From: Nitrosomonadales bacterium
GTDB lineage: Bacteria > Pseudomonadota > Gammaproteobacteria > Burkholderiales > Gallionellaceae
Reading direction: 5' to 3'
DNA: 64,000 bases
NCBI GenBank assembly: GCA_016214695.1
Contig: JACRNY010000004.1
Location: forward strand, 248,001 to 312,000
Below the pieces are notes generated by a model, which was not told the origin of the DNA, ran no database searches, and saw only the letters and a program-made list of their open reading frames with translations. Both the position numbers and the translations under genes were made by a program. Positions within the stretch are counted from its first letter, which is position 1. Every line of letters begins with the position of its first letter. Below are positions 42,389-53,541 of this stretch, piece after piece.

Positions 42389-43308
42389 GACGCGGTCAAG
42401 CGGCGCGACATCTCGGCGACGCCGTGGCGCTTGAGCATGCCGTATAACTCCTCCTCGTCGTGCGCCACGACCTTGGCCAGATAGGCCATGTTCTTCTCGA
42501 TGGATTCCAGGTAGTAGTTGTTGCCGACGCCCATCGTTTCCCTGAAATGGTATTCGAGTTTTTTGTAGATGCCGCCCAGCGCCCCGTCCAGTTTCTCGCG
42601 TGTCGTCTCGTAGAAACGGTTGGTCTGGCGCAGCAGATCGTAGGTGTTCTCGTAGCTGCCGAAATTCGCTTCCTTGAATTCGAGATACAGGAACAGGAGT
42701 TTTTCCAGGTAGATGCGATCGGCCATTTGCCCGGTGATATCCGCGGTCGCCACGATGCGCCCCAGCATGCGCGAGCGTTCGTCACTGAAGCATATCTGCG
42801 CGAACGGGCGGTTGTGCTCGGTCCCCAGCATCATCGCAGTCACCGCGACCGGGATACGCTCGGGTAGTTTGTGCGAGAAAAAATATTCCAGCATGAATTC
42901 GATGCCGCGCTGGACATGTGTCTGGGTATGCTGGGCACCCGTGCCGCTCTCCTCGCCCTTGCGCTGCGCATAACCGACGTCATGCATCAGTATGGCGATC
43001 ACGATCAGCGAGATCTCCTCGTCAGTCAGTCGATCACCCGACACATGCACGCCATGCATCAGACGGACTCCGCATAGCAGCACCTCCAGCGTGTGCGGCA
43101 GATCGTGGTACAGCGTCTTGATGGGGGAGTAGCCGGGGTAGTCGCCATGGAACAGACGCATGACATCCTGGTAGACCAGCTGAATGAGGGTGAAATCGTA
43201 GTCGGGACTCATCCGGCGGATGAGGTCGTTCACCTTCGCCCAAACGACCTGTTGGTCTTCGTTATCGAACAGCTCGTTGATTTGGGCCTGAGTCGGGGTG
43301 TTTTTCAT
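42382..43308 (-). CDS. HD-domain phosphohydrolase-like protein
   Basis: A 308-residue soluble protein with an HD metal site. It has TLYHDLPHTLEVLLCG near residues 65-80, then IVIAILMHDVGYAQR with the H-D pair near 109-110, and a later conserved His (GTEHNRPF). The arrangement resembles eukaryotic-type cyclic-nucleotide PDEase/HD families rather than HD-GYP, as no GYP motif is present. Substrate unknown. Given the c-di-GMP genes nearby, a nucleotide second messenger is possible but not shown. Confidence 0.85.
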   Translation of the reverse strand: MKNTPTQAQINELFDNEDQQVVWAKVNDLIRRMSPDYDFTLIQLVYQDVMRLFHGDYPGYSPIKTLYHDLPHTLEVLLCGVRLMHGVHVSGDRLTDEEISLIVIAILMHDVGYAQRKGEESGTGAQHTQTHVQRGIEFMLEYFFSHKLPERIPVAVTAMMLGTEHNRPFAQICFSDERSRMLGRIVATADITGQMADRIYLEKLLFLYLEFKEANFGSYENTYDLLRQTNRFYETTREKLDGALGGIYKKLEYHFRETMGVGNNYYLESIEKNMAYLAKVVAHDEEELYGMLKRHGVAEMSRRLTASV

Positions 43309-43467
43309 GTTTTAAGAATTCGCACACGAGTCCTGTTTCGGTCTTGACCTCTGCAAAAGCGGACGCAGTCTACCCCAGCCAGTCGCTGTAACACAATTTA
43401 AATACTGTGCCGTTCGTCGGAAAAACCGAATGGCACCAAGCATTAAGGGGGAACTGTCAAACTGCCG

Positions 43468-43496
43468 TTGACGCTGGGATACTGCCCAAGCAGAAT
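43468..43496 (+). promoter_or_regulatory. Candidate sigma70 promoter for the TlpA-like gene
   Basis: TTGACG (43468-43473) and CAGAAT (43491-43496) with 17-base spacing, about 20 bases before the start codon at 43517. The 5' leader would be short and no clear ribosome binding site is visible. Confidence 0.5.
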
Positions 43497-43516
43497 AGCC
43501 GCGACCATATCCTTCC

Positions 43517-44389
43517 ATGAAAAGCATTGTGACCGATCGTCTGCGTTTCCCCTTCCGGCATCTTCTTGGCCTCTTCGTTTTCTTCAGCCAGGCAGTGCTC
43601 GCTGCCGGCCTGAACGACATCGGGGCGATCCCGCATCTCGATGTCGCCGGCAAGGAGGGTTACCGCGCCTTTCTCGCTGCAGGCCGACACCGCGCCTTTG
43701 CCATCGCCCCCGGCGGCGCCTGGACCTGGAACGGCGGCGGCTCCTCTGCGGAATCGGTCACGGAAGATGCCCTGCAAACCTGCGAATTCGACAGCGGGCA
43801 GAGATGCATCCTTTATGCGCTCGATGACAGGGTGGTGTTCGACAAGCGGGCCTGGGCCCGGCTTTGGGGTCCCTATCCCGGTCGTACCGAAGCGGACCGT
43901 GCGCCTGCCGGACTGAAACGCGGGGAGCGCTTCTATGATCTGGCTTTCAGAGATTCGAACGGCAAGGCCATGAAACTCTCAGACCTGCGCGGCAAGGTGG
44001 TCATACTGCATTTCTGGGGATCCTGGTGTCCGCCCTGCCGGCGCGAGATGCCAGAGATGCAGCAATTGCATCAGGCACTGGGAAAGTCATCCGATATCCG
44101 GATGGTCATGCTGCAGGTGCGGGAAGATTTTGCCACTGCGCGCAAATGGGTGCGGCAACAACATCTGAAAGTACCGTTGTACGATTCGGGCGTGAGCAGG
44201 AAGACCAGCGATGCGTTGCCACTCGCCAATGGCAAGACCATCCACGACCGCTACATCGCCGAAGTGTTCCCCACGACCTATATCCTGGACAAACACGGCA
44301 TCGTCGTATTCTCCAACATCGGACCGATCTCACGCTGGAATGAATACCTGCCGCTGTTGCGCGACGTGGCGGCGCGCTCGGGCAAATAA
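43517..44389 (+). CDS. TlpA/ResA-type periplasmic thioredoxin with an extra N-terminal module
   Basis: A 290-residue exported thiol-disulfide protein. The signal peptide or anchor spans about residues 12-30. Residues 45-112 (YRAFLAAGRHRAFAIAPGGA, DSGQRCILYALDDRVVF) look like a small domain with two cysteines (C89, C97) similar to modules seen in other secreted proteins. From residue 138 a thioredoxin fold carries the active site W170-C171-P-P-C174 and the cis-Pro region VFPTTYILDKHGIV. Likely reduces or repairs apocytochrome or other periplasmic disulfides; it lies beside a c-type cytochrome gene set, though convergently. Confidence 0.9.
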   Translation: MKSIVTDRLRFPFRHLLGLFVFFSQAVLAAGLNDIGAIPHLDVAGKEGYRAFLAAGRHRAFAIAPGGAWTWNGGGSSAESVTEDALQTCEFDSGQRCILYALDDRVVFDKRAWARLWGPYPGRTEADRAPAGLKRGERFYDLAFRDSNGKAMKLSDLRGKVVILHFWGSWCPPCRREMPEMQQLHQALGKSSDIRMVMLQVREDFATARKWVRQQHLKVPLYDSGVSRKTSDALPLANGKTIHDRYIAEVFPTTYILDKHGIVVFSNIGPISRWNEYLPLLRDVAARSGK

Positions 44390-44404
44390 CCGTTCCGCTG
44401 GAAT

Positions 44405-44434
44405 AAAAAAGGCCGCCAGTCTGGCGGCCTTTTT
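44405..44434. terminator. Bidirectional intrinsic terminator
   Basis: AAAAAAGGCCGCCAG (44405-44419) pairs with CTGGCGGCCTTTTT (44421-44434) around one to three bases, with A and T runs on both sides. It separates the convergent TlpA-like and cytochrome b genes and can stop both. Confidence 0.85.
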
Positions 44435-44453
44435 GCGGACTTCGGCAACAAAC

Positions 44454-45056
44454 TCAATCCACCTCTTCCCAACCGGTGATCATCGCCTTGATGTGCGAGG
44501 TCGGCGTATGCCCCGTGGTGGTCAGATAGACGTGGGCGATGAAGAACGCCAGCATCATGAACGCGCCCGCGGTGTGAAAGAAAGCCACCCATTCCAGCGA
44601 CAGATAACTGTCGACGCCCCATGCCTTCCAGTCGCCGAAGAACAGGTAGAACCAGCCGGTGAACCAGAGCAAGGGGCCGATGAACAGCAGCACCCCGAGA
44701 TAGGCCAGGCGCTGCAAGGGATTGTGTTTCTTCAGCGTGGTCGGACGGAACGGATGCGGCGCGCCCCTGAAGATGCCGACCGAGTAGAACCCGATCATCG
44801 CGAAGACCTTCTCCCGCGTGGGGATGTACTGCTTCCATTCGCCCGTGGTGAAGTGCCAGAAGATCGCGAACACCCACAGGCTGATCAGTGACCATGCCGC
44901 GACGGTGTGCAGCGACACCGCCTTGCCGAAACCGAACAACTCGTAGGATCCATGCACTTCGAAGCCGGTGATCATCATGAAGATGATGAGCAAGGCCTGC
45001 GACCAATGCCAGAAACGTTCGAAGCGCTTGAAGACGTAGATTTTTTCGACTGTCAT
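44454..45056 (-). CDS. Membrane cytochrome b subunit (cytochrome b561 / thiosulfate-reductase type)
   Basis: A 200-residue integral membrane protein with four or five helices. It has conserved histidines for two b haems: RFWHWSQALLI, VSLHTVAAWSL, FAIFWHFTTGEW and, near the C-terminus, FHTAGAFMMLAFFIAHVYL. The family passes electrons between the quinone pool and a periplasmic multihaem or molybdo-enzyme. It starts 4 bases downstream of the octahaem cytochrome gene stop, so the two products very probably form one complex. Confidence 0.9.
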   Translation of the reverse strand: MTVEKIYVFKRFERFWHWSQALLIIFMMITGFEVHGSYELFGFGKAVSLHTVAAWSLISLWVFAIFWHFTTGEWKQYIPTREKVFAMIGFYSVGIFRGAPHPFRPTTLKKHNPLQRLAYLGVLLFIGPLLWFTGWFYLFFGDWKAWGVDSYLSLEWVAFFHTAGAFMMLAFFIAHVYLTTTGHTPTSHIKAMITGWEEVD

Positions 45057-45060
45057 GTCT

Positions 45061-46683
45061 TTACCCTTCTTTCTTTGCAGTAAGGATGCGGATGCCGCCG
45101 TGGACCAGCACGCCGATCAGCGTGAGCAACGCCAGTGTCCAGCCCAGGGTGTCGAGTACCTTGTTCCCGTCGCGCGAAGGCAGATACACGCCCTGGATAT
45201 CTTTCAGCCTGCCGTTCTTGCTATGGCACTGTTCGCAGCGCAGCGCATCGTCCTTGGGCGCGACCATGTGCGTGATCGGCCAGGTCTGTTCCGTTTCGAC
45301 GAAGCCGTACTCTCCGCTGTAGGGCAGGCCACCCGCCTTCATGCCAGCCTTGATCGCCTTCTGCCAGTCGTAGTTGTGCCATAGCGCGGTGTCGTCCTCG
45401 CCGCCGGTGTGCTGCAGGGTCAGCGTCAGATTGACCTTGTCGTAGGGTTGTTTGCCGCGATGTACGTTGGTGGGCCAGATGCGCGACTCGGGGTCGTTGG
45501 GACCGCCCCCCACCTCGTTGATCTTCACGACCTTGGTCGGGTCGATCTTGTCGCCGATCACCTGGAATCTCGATTGCCCGTTGAACCAGCGGTATTCCGG
45601 GATGACGTAGGATTCCCACACCCAGGTACCTTTCTTGGAGTCGAAGGCACGCCGCCCGGCGCTGTCCTTGCGCACCATCGGCTTGCCGTCCGGCCCCATG
45701 GTAGTGGCAGTCGACCAGTCCCAGCTTCGTTCGGTGCCGATGTCATCGCGCGCGAACTCGGGGATGTGACAGGTTTGGCAGGCGATCTTGTCGGTGTGCT
45801 GATTGAGTCTGGCCATGCGCTGCGGATGCGGCTTGTTGCCGTGGCAGGATTGGCAGGCGGCAGGCGAATCGTCCGCCTTGCCGCGGATATGCGGCGCGCC
45901 CTTCACCGCGGCGGAGATGTTGTAGCGGCTGCCGGAGACCTGATGGCTCGATGTGGAATGGCAAGTGGCGCACGAGAAGTTCAGCCCCTTCTCGTCCATG
46001 TGCACATCCAGATATCTGGACGGGTGTTGCAGGGAACTGCTCAGGTCGCCGTGCTTCGCACCATTGGCACCGCCACCGAAGAAGTGACAGGCACCGCAAT
46101 TGGTGCGGCCGGGCTTGCCTATGCTCTGCGCGACCTTGCGCAGATCGACTGCCTCGACGATCTTGCCGGAGCCTTTCGGAAACTCGGTGCGCTTGTACAC
46201 CGGATGGCCGGCATCACCCGGCAGCTTGCGGTAGGTGCCGGTCGTATCGTGACACACCAGACAGTCCACGTTCTTCTCGACCTTGAAGTCGAAACTGCTG
46301 TCCTTCCAGCCGTAACCCGCATGGCATGCCATGCAGTCCTTCTCGTTGGAAGTGGGATTGGTGCAGTAGTTGTTGATGATGTTCTTCTTGCCGCGCTTCT
46401 GCCCGGTCTTGGGATCGGTCGACTCCCAGGTCCAGTGTTTGGTGTGCTGCACCTGTTTGGCAGCCTCGGTGTGGCAGATCAGACAGGCTGCGGTGACTTC
46501 CGGGCCGGTCCTGAAATTCTTCTGCAACTCCTTGAACTTGTGGTGATCGGCCGTGGAAACTTTTTTGGACGCTGACGGTGCAGCTGGCGCGGCCTCCGGT
46601 TTTGCTTGTGCAGCGAATGCGCTCGCCGTCAGCATGGCGAAAACGGCCAATGCCGACAGCACGGTTCTGTATATGGGAAGCAT
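45061..46683 (-). CDS. Octahaem c-type cytochrome, tetrathionate-reductase (OTR) family
   Basis: An exported 540-residue multihaem protein. The signal peptide occupies residues 1-25. Exactly eight CXXCH sites begin at C67, C117, C141, C196, C238, C277, C302 and C483; many free histidines can serve as distal ligands. A C-terminal membrane helix (LGWTLALLTLIGVLVHGGIRI, about 513-533) anchors it. In the Shewanella OTR family member an active-site haem has lysine as ligand; K153, shortly after the third haem motif, is a candidate. Family enzymes reduce tetrathionate, nitrite or hydroxylamine in vitro; the physiological substrate here is unknown. The ATG at 46683 follows GAGAGGAC. Encoded between the DUF302 and cytochrome b genes. 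Confidence 0.93.
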   Translation of the reverse strand: MLPIYRTVLSALAVFAMLTASAFAAQAKPEAAPAAPSASKKVSTADHHKFKELQKNFRTGPEVTAACLICHTEAAKQVQHTKHWTWESTDPKTGQKRGKKNIINNYCTNPTSNEKDCMACHAGYGWKDSSFDFKVEKNVDCLVCHDTTGTYRKLPGDAGHPVYKRTEFPKGSGKIVEAVDLRKVAQSIGKPGRTNCGACHFFGGGANGAKHGDLSSSLQHPSRYLDVHMDEKGLNFSCATCHSTSSHQVSGSRYNISAAVKGAPHIRGKADDSPAACQSCHGNKPHPQRMARLNQHTDKIACQTCHIPEFARDDIGTERSWDWSTATTMGPDGKPMVRKDSAGRRAFDSKKGTWVWESYVIPEYRWFNGQSRFQVIGDKIDPTKVVKINEVGGGPNDPESRIWPTNVHRGKQPYDKVNLTLTLQHTGGEDDTALWHNYDWQKAIKAGMKAGGLPYSGEYGFVETEQTWPITHMVAPKDDALRCEQCHSKNGRLKDIQGVYLPSRDGNKVLDTLGWTLALLTLIGVLVHGGIRILTAKKEG

Positions 46684-46732
46684 GATGTCCTCTCGTTCGA
46701 TCTTGCTGTAAAGGAATGGCGCGTGAAGCGGC

Positions 46733-47281
46733 TCAGCAGCCGCCCGCAGCCGAAGCGCCGGAACCGCCGCCCGTCGCACCGGGTGTGCCCTTGATCATTT
46801 CAGGCGCCGGTTTGCTGGCATCGAACTGGATGAACTTGGCCTGGTCTTCGGCGACATGCCCCATGATCTCGCCGACCTTGGGACCGAACATCTTGCCCAT
46901 CAGCCCGGCGTTCATCAGGCCAATATAGGTTTTGCCGTCGTTCTTCTTGTAGACCGACACCTTGCACGGCATGAGGATGGAGAGGAAGCGGACGTCATCG
47001 TCCTGCAGGATAGGAGCGGAGTATTTCGTGCTGCATGCTTCGATCATCATCACCGGCAGCGTGTTGCCGCCCGCCGCCTCGACCGCTTTGCCGGGATTGC
47101 GCAAACCGGAAAGCGCCCAGCCGTTGCCGACGTTCTGTATGTTCTGCTGTATACGTGCGACCGTTTCTTCGACGCCGAAGGGACTGGGTACTTCCCTGAA
47201 CATCAAGCTGCTCATGAGGCTGTAGGCAAGCACCCCGACCACGACCACGCCTGCAACAAAACCACCGATTACCTTAAGCAT
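46733..47281 (-). CDS. DUF302-domain membrane-anchored protein
   Basis: A 182-residue protein with an N-terminal membrane helix (VIGGFVAGVVVVGVLAYSLM) and a DUF302 domain (about 38-150; VEETVARIQQNIQNVG, ILMPCKVSVYKKNDGKTYIG). Two cysteines lie in the domain (MIEACSTKY and LMPCKV). The C-terminal tail is low-complexity Gly/Ala/Ser and ends in a final Cys (GGSGASAAGGC). It is 49 bases upstream of the octahaem cytochrome gene and in the same direction. DUF302 proteins often accompany sulfur- or redox-related operons; function unproven. Confidence 0.85.
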   Translation of the reverse strand: MLKVIGGFVAGVVVVGVLAYSLMSSLMFREVPSPFGVEETVARIQQNIQNVGNGWALSGLRNPGKAVEAAGGNTLPVMMIEACSTKYSAPILQDDDVRFLSILMPCKVSVYKKNDGKTYIGLMNAGLMGKMFGPKVGEIMGHVAEDQAKFIQFDASKPAPEMIKGTPGATGGGSGASAAGGC

Positions 47282-47488
47282 TTTCGACTCCTCCCGAATG
47301 ATCTCTGTTAAACGAAGCCCCCTGGAACGAATACAAACGAAACTGCGGACATTTAAGCATATCCGGATGATTCTGAATTACGGCAAATCAATTTTATTTG
47401 GCGGTCATTTCCGAGCGTTGCCATCCGGAATACTCCAGTCAGCGCTGCGGGTAAGCCGATGCGGCCCGTTTCGCTCCCACACAACCGG

Positions 47489-48364
47489 TTACGGAACGTG
47501 CAGTCGTCCCGACAACAGGCTCGCCGAAACGATCAGCATCGCCCCGATCCAGTCGCGCAGTTCCATCGCTTCACCGGCAAGAAGATACGAAGTGACGGCA
47601 GCGACCACCAGTTCGAACAGGAACAGCACCACCGCACGGTTGGCGGAAAGATGGGTGACGCCGTATTGCACGGCGAAACTGGTGGCGCAGAGCACCAGCC
47701 CCATCAGCGCCAGCATGAACCAGGATTGCATATCGATCGCCGCGATCTGTACCGCTACCCCGCCCTGCCACAGCAGGAACGGCAAAGTCAGCGCGGCCGT
47801 GCCCAGCCACAGGCTGAACGATTTGGCCTGCACGGAAAGATGCGCGGCGCGGCGCGAGATGACGTTGGACAGGGCGAAACCCATGCCTGCCGAAAGCCCA
47901 AGCCACTCGGACAGGTTCTGCGGCAAGGGCATGCCCATCGCCGGCTCCCACAACATGACGACCGCGCCACTCAACGACAGCAGCACGACAAAGTAACCAT
48001 AGCGATTGAGACGCTCGGCCAATATCCAGTACGAGAACAGGATGGTCCACACCGGCGCGAGGTAGAACAGCAGCAACACGCGCATCACCTCGCCGCCCAA
48101 CATACCCAGCACATAGCCCAGATTGGCCCAGCCCGCGCTCAGGATCAGCAGCAGTGCCCACCAGTTGAAGGTCGCGCGTTCGCGCCACACGCGCGGCAGC
48201 ATGAAAGCACCGCACAGCATCGCCAGCAGATAGGTGATGAAGGTCGCCATCGCGCCCGACACGCCGACATCCTGCAAGGCCCTATACGGATACCAGATGA
48301 GGCCCCATACCAGTGCGCCGCTCAATACGCCGACCACCGGCATGACATTTTGTTTTGATGGCAC
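47489..48364 (-). CDS. EamA/DMT-family transporter
   Basis: A 291-residue inner-membrane protein with about ten helices in two EamA repeats, typical of drug/metabolite transporters. The first repeat ends in WTILFSYWILAERLNRYGYF, the second in VVAAVTSYLLAGEAMELRDWIGAML, the conserved E-x-hydrophobic loop of the family. The start is a GTG at 48364 (MPSKQNVMPVVG); an ATG seven codons later is possible. It is divergent from dapC, whose promoter overlaps its 5' end. Substrate unknown. Confidence 0.9.
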   Translation of the reverse strand: MPSKQNVMPVVGVLSGALVWGLIWYPYRALQDVGVSGAMATFITYLLAMLCGAFMLPRVWRERATFNWWALLLILSAGWANLGYVLGMLGGEVMRVLLLFYLAPVWTILFSYWILAERLNRYGYFVVLLSLSGAVVMLWEPAMGMPLPQNLSEWLGLSAGMGFALSNVISRRAAHLSVQAKSFSLWLGTAALTLPFLLWQGGVAVQIAAIDMQSWFMLALMGLVLCATSFAVQYGVTHLSANRAVVLFLFELVVAAVTSYLLAGEAMELRDWIGAMLIVSASLLSGRLHVP

Positions 48365-48382
48365 TCGCCCGACCCTTATAAT
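48355..48382 (+). promoter_or_regulatory. Candidate sigma70 promoter for dapC
   Basis: TTGATG (48355-48360), 16-base spacer, perfect TATAAT (48377-48382), then GCGCGC. The dapC start is 34 bases beyond the -10 box. It probably drives the dapC-dapD unit and overlaps the start of the divergent transporter gene. Confidence 0.65.
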
Positions 48383-48415
48383 GCGCGCTGATTTTCAGCA
48401 CGTTGTGAAACCGCA

Positions 48416-49606
48416 ATGAACCGTGATCTAGACAAGCTGCAGCCCTACCCATTCCAGAAACTCGCCAGACTGTTCGGCGAGGTCACGCCGAATGCGGCCA
48501 TGAAGCCGATCAGTCTGCACATCGGCGAACCCAAGCATGAGACGCCCCGCTTCATCAAGGACGCACTGGTCGCCGGACTCGACGGGCTGGCGAATTATCC
48601 CACAACCATCGGCAGCGACGCGCTGCGCAAGTCCATCGCCGACTGGCTGGTGCGCCGCTACAGCATCCCGGCACTGGATGCAAAGGCCCAGGTATTACCG
48701 GTGAACGGCAGTCGCGAAGCCTTGTTCGCTTTCGCCCAGGCAGTGATCGACCGCAGCCGGAAAGACCCGGCCGTGGTCTGTCCCAATCCGTTCTACCAGA
48801 TCTATGAAGGCGCCACGCTGCTCGCCGGCGCGACGCCTTGTTTCCTCAACACCCTGCCGGAAGACGGTTTCGCGCTGAACTTCGCGCAGTTGCCGGAAGA
48901 GACCTGGCAGCGCACCCAGCTCATCTATGTCTGCTCGCCTGGCAATCCCAATGGCCGCGTCATGCCGCTGGCCGAGTGGAAGACCCTGTTCGAGATGAGT
49001 GATCGTTACGGCTTCGTCATCGCTGCGGACGAATGTTATTCCGAGATCTATTTCGGCGACGACCAGCCCCTCGGCGCATTGCAGGCCGCACAGCAACTGG
49101 GACGCGGTGATTACAAGAATCTGGTGGTGTTCTCCAGTCTGTCCAAACGCTCCAACGTACCCGGGCTGCGTTCCGGCTTCGTCGCGGGCGATGCGAAGAT
49201 CCTGGAGAAGTTCGCGCTGTACCGCACCTATCACGGCTGCGCCATGAACCCGGCCGTGCAGGCCGCCACCATCGCGGCCTGGAACGACGAGGCGCATGTC
49301 GCCGCGAACCGCCACTTTTACACCGAAAAGTTCGCCAAGGTCATCGCCCTGCTCGCGCCGGTGCTGCCGGTGACCAAGCCCGATGCAGGCTTCTACCTGT
49401 GGATCAGAACACCCACCGCCGATACGGCTTTCGCGCAACAGTTGTATCGCGACTATAATGTGTCCGTGTTGCCCGGCAGCTTCCTGGCGCGCGAAGCGCA
49501 CGGGGTCAATCCCGGTGCGAACTTCATCCGGCTGGCGCTGGTCGCCAACCTGGACGAGACGCTGGAAGCGGCACGACGCATCGCCGAATTCACACAAAAA
49601 CGATAA
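48416..49606 (+). CDS. dapC: Succinyldiaminopimelate transaminase
   Basis: PLP-dependent class I/II aminotransferase of 396 residues in the succinylase branch of lysine/meso-diaminopimelate synthesis. N-terminus [20 protein letters not shown], substrate segment [13 protein letters not shown], NPxG motif [20 protein letters not shown], and PLP lysine K244 in [17 protein letters not shown]. Directly followed by dapD, whose enzyme makes the preceding pathway intermediate. The downstream dapE completes the branch within the window. Confidence 0.95.
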   Translation: MNRDLDKLQPYPFQKLARLFGEVTPNAAMKPISLHIGEPKHETPRFIKDALVAGLDGLANYPTTIGSDALRKSIADWLVRRYSIPALDAKAQVLPVNGSREALFAFAQAVIDRSRKDPAVVCPNPFYQIYEGATLLAGATPCFLNTLPEDGFALNFAQLPEETWQRTQLIYVCSPGNPNGRVMPLAEWKTLFEMSDRYGFVIAADECYSEIYFGDDQPLGALQAAQQLGRGDYKNLVVFSSLSKRSNVPGLRSGFVAGDAKILEKFALYRTYHGCAMNPAVQAATIAAWNDEAHVAANRHFYTEKFAKVIALLAPVLPVTKPDAGFYLWIRTPTADTAFAQQLYRDYNVSVLPGSFLAREAHGVNPGANFIRLALVANLDETLEAARRIAEFTQKR

Positions 49607-49640
49607 CCATTTCAATCAACGAACCAGACTGGGACACACC

Positions 49641-50462
<822 letters not shown>

Positions 50463-50473
50463 AACACGTTCAT

Positions 50474-50668
50474 GTGCTCCTGAAAATCAAAATTACCAAG
50501 CCAGACAAGGCGTGCGACACAACAAAGGGTATGACAACCTGTTGCGGTGTAGACTCATGCCGCATATGCGGCGTGATGTCGAAACCAATAATCGCAGCGC
50601 CGCATATGGCAAATATGTAAGCAAGATTTTTGGAGCACAACGCCGTATGGCGACGCAATTTTGGTTTT
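50474..50668. repeat. MITE-like inverted-repeat element between dapD and pilU
   Basis: The interval is A+T-richer than its surroundings and carries nested inverted repeats. GTGCTCCTGAAAATC (50474-50488) matches the complement of GATTTTTGGAGCAC (50625-50638). AAAATCAAAATT (50483-50494) matches the complement of AATTTTGGTTTT (50657-50668) with one mismatch. A perfect palindrome GCCGCATATGCGGC lies at 50559-50572, with partial repeats of it at 50597-50610 and 50642-50652. No protein of its own is credible. It looks like a small non-autonomous or REP-type element, possibly two partial copies in opposite orientation. Confidence 0.6.
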
Positions 50669-50677
50669 AAGGGGTGC

Positions 50678-51846
50678 ATGATGATCATTACGCCGCTGCT
50701 GCAACTCGCCGCCGACAAGAAGGCTTCCGACCTTTTCCTGTCGGTCGGTGCCCCGATCAACATCAAGATCGACGGCATCGTGATGCCGGTCAACGCGCAG
50801 ATCCTCGACGAGGCGACGGTCAAGCGCATCGCCTACGAGATGATGACCGAGGCGCAGATCACCGAATTCGAGCTGCACATGGAGATGAACTTCTCCTTCC
50901 GTGTGCCCGGCATCGGCAACTTCCGCGTCAACGTGTTCCGCCAGCGCAGCAGCGTCGCCGTGGTGATCCGTTACGTGCGCGGCGATGTGCTCAACGTGGA
51001 AGAACTCAACCTGCCGCTGGTGCTGAAAGAACTGGTCATGGACAAGCGCGGGCTGGTGCTGATGGTCGGCGCCACGGGCTCGGGCAAATCGACCACGCTG
51101 GCGGCGATGATCCAGCACCGCAACGAGACGCAAAGCGGCCACATCCTCACCATCGAAGATCCGCTGGAATACATGTTCCGGCACAGCAAATCCATCGTGA
51201 ACCAGCGCGAGGTCGGCACCGATACGGCCGACTACGGTGCGGCACTGGTCAGTGCCATGCGCGAAGCGCCGGACGTGCTGATGATCGGCGAGATCCGCGA
51301 CCGCGAGACGCTGAAGCATGCGCTGATCTTCGCGCAGACCGGTCACCTGTGCCTGTCCACCCTGCATGCCAACAACAGTTACCACGCGCTCAACCGCATG
51401 GTGAACTTCTTCCCCTACGATGCGCGCAACAGCATCCTGTCCGACCTGTCGCTGTGCCTGCGCGCCGTCATCTCGCAGCGCCTGATCCGCAACACCCAGG
51501 GCAAGCTGGTACCGGCCGTCGAAGTGCTGCTGAATTCCGCCCTGATCGCAGAACTCATCAAGAGCGACCAGATCGACCAGATACGCGACGCCATCGAGCA
51601 AAGCGTGTCACCCGGCTCGCAGACTTTCGAGCAGGCCCTGTACAAGTTGTTCAAGGCCGGCCTCATCACCAAGGAAGACGCATTGCGCAACGCCGACTCG
51701 GCCAGCAACCTGTCGTCGCTGATCGACTACTCGCAGACCAGCAAGATGAAGGCATTCGACCCGAATGCTCCGCAGCCCGCCCACCCCGCCGCCAGCGGTG
51801 CCAAGTTCGACGGTATCAAGCTGAACATCGAACTGCCGCCAACCAC

Positions 51847-51850
<4 letters not shown>
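50678..51850 (+). CDS. pilU: Type IV pilus retraction-type ATPase PilU
   Basis: A 390-residue hexameric secretion ATPase of the PilT/PilU family, giving twitching-motility force at the pilus base. Walker A is GATGSGKST (K137), the Asp box ILTIEDPLEYMF, Walker B-type APDVLMIGEIRD, and the His box HLCLSTLHANNSYHA. The C-terminal extension after about residue 340 is more like PilU than PilT. Two adjacent ATGs (50678 and 50681) follow AAGGGG. No other pilus gene is in the window. The stop overlaps the next gene start (ATGA). Confidence 0.9.
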
Positions 51851-53339
<1,489 letters not shown>

Positions 53340-53343
53340 GGCG

Positions 53344-53541
53344 ATGAGTTTCTATATCGTCATGCTCCTGATCATCATCGTGCTGTGGCTCATGTTCGGC
53401 ACGCGCAGGGACAGACGGCGCACAAACAACGATAACGGCAGTACTGGTGGCCCGAGCGATTCGGGCAATGGATACTCCTCATCGCACTGTGACAACAGCA
53501 GTTGCGATGGCGGAGGAGACGGCGGAGGCGGCGGGGATTAA
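53344..53541 (+). CDS. Short membrane protein with Gly/Asp/Ser-rich tail
   Basis: A 65-residue product. One hydrophobic helix (FYIVMLLIIIVLWLMFG) is followed by an Arg-rich stop (TRRDRRR) and a tail of Asn, Asp, Ser and Gly with two cysteines (HCDNSSCDGGGDGGGGGD). The frame fills exactly the space between the dapE stop and the prmB ATG (TAA then ATG without gap), which favours a real gene. No family recognised. Topology by the positive-inside rule puts the tail in the cytoplasm. Confidence 0.6.
   Translation: MSFYIVMLLIIIVLWLMFGTRRDRRRTNNDNGSTGGPSDSGNGYSSSHCDNSSCDGGGDGGGGGD

Noticed and set aside
50559-50572. Perfect palindrome GCCGCATATGCGGC as a regulator operator for pilU
   Set aside because: It is one of several related repeats inside an inverted-repeat element, so a mobile-element origin explains it better.
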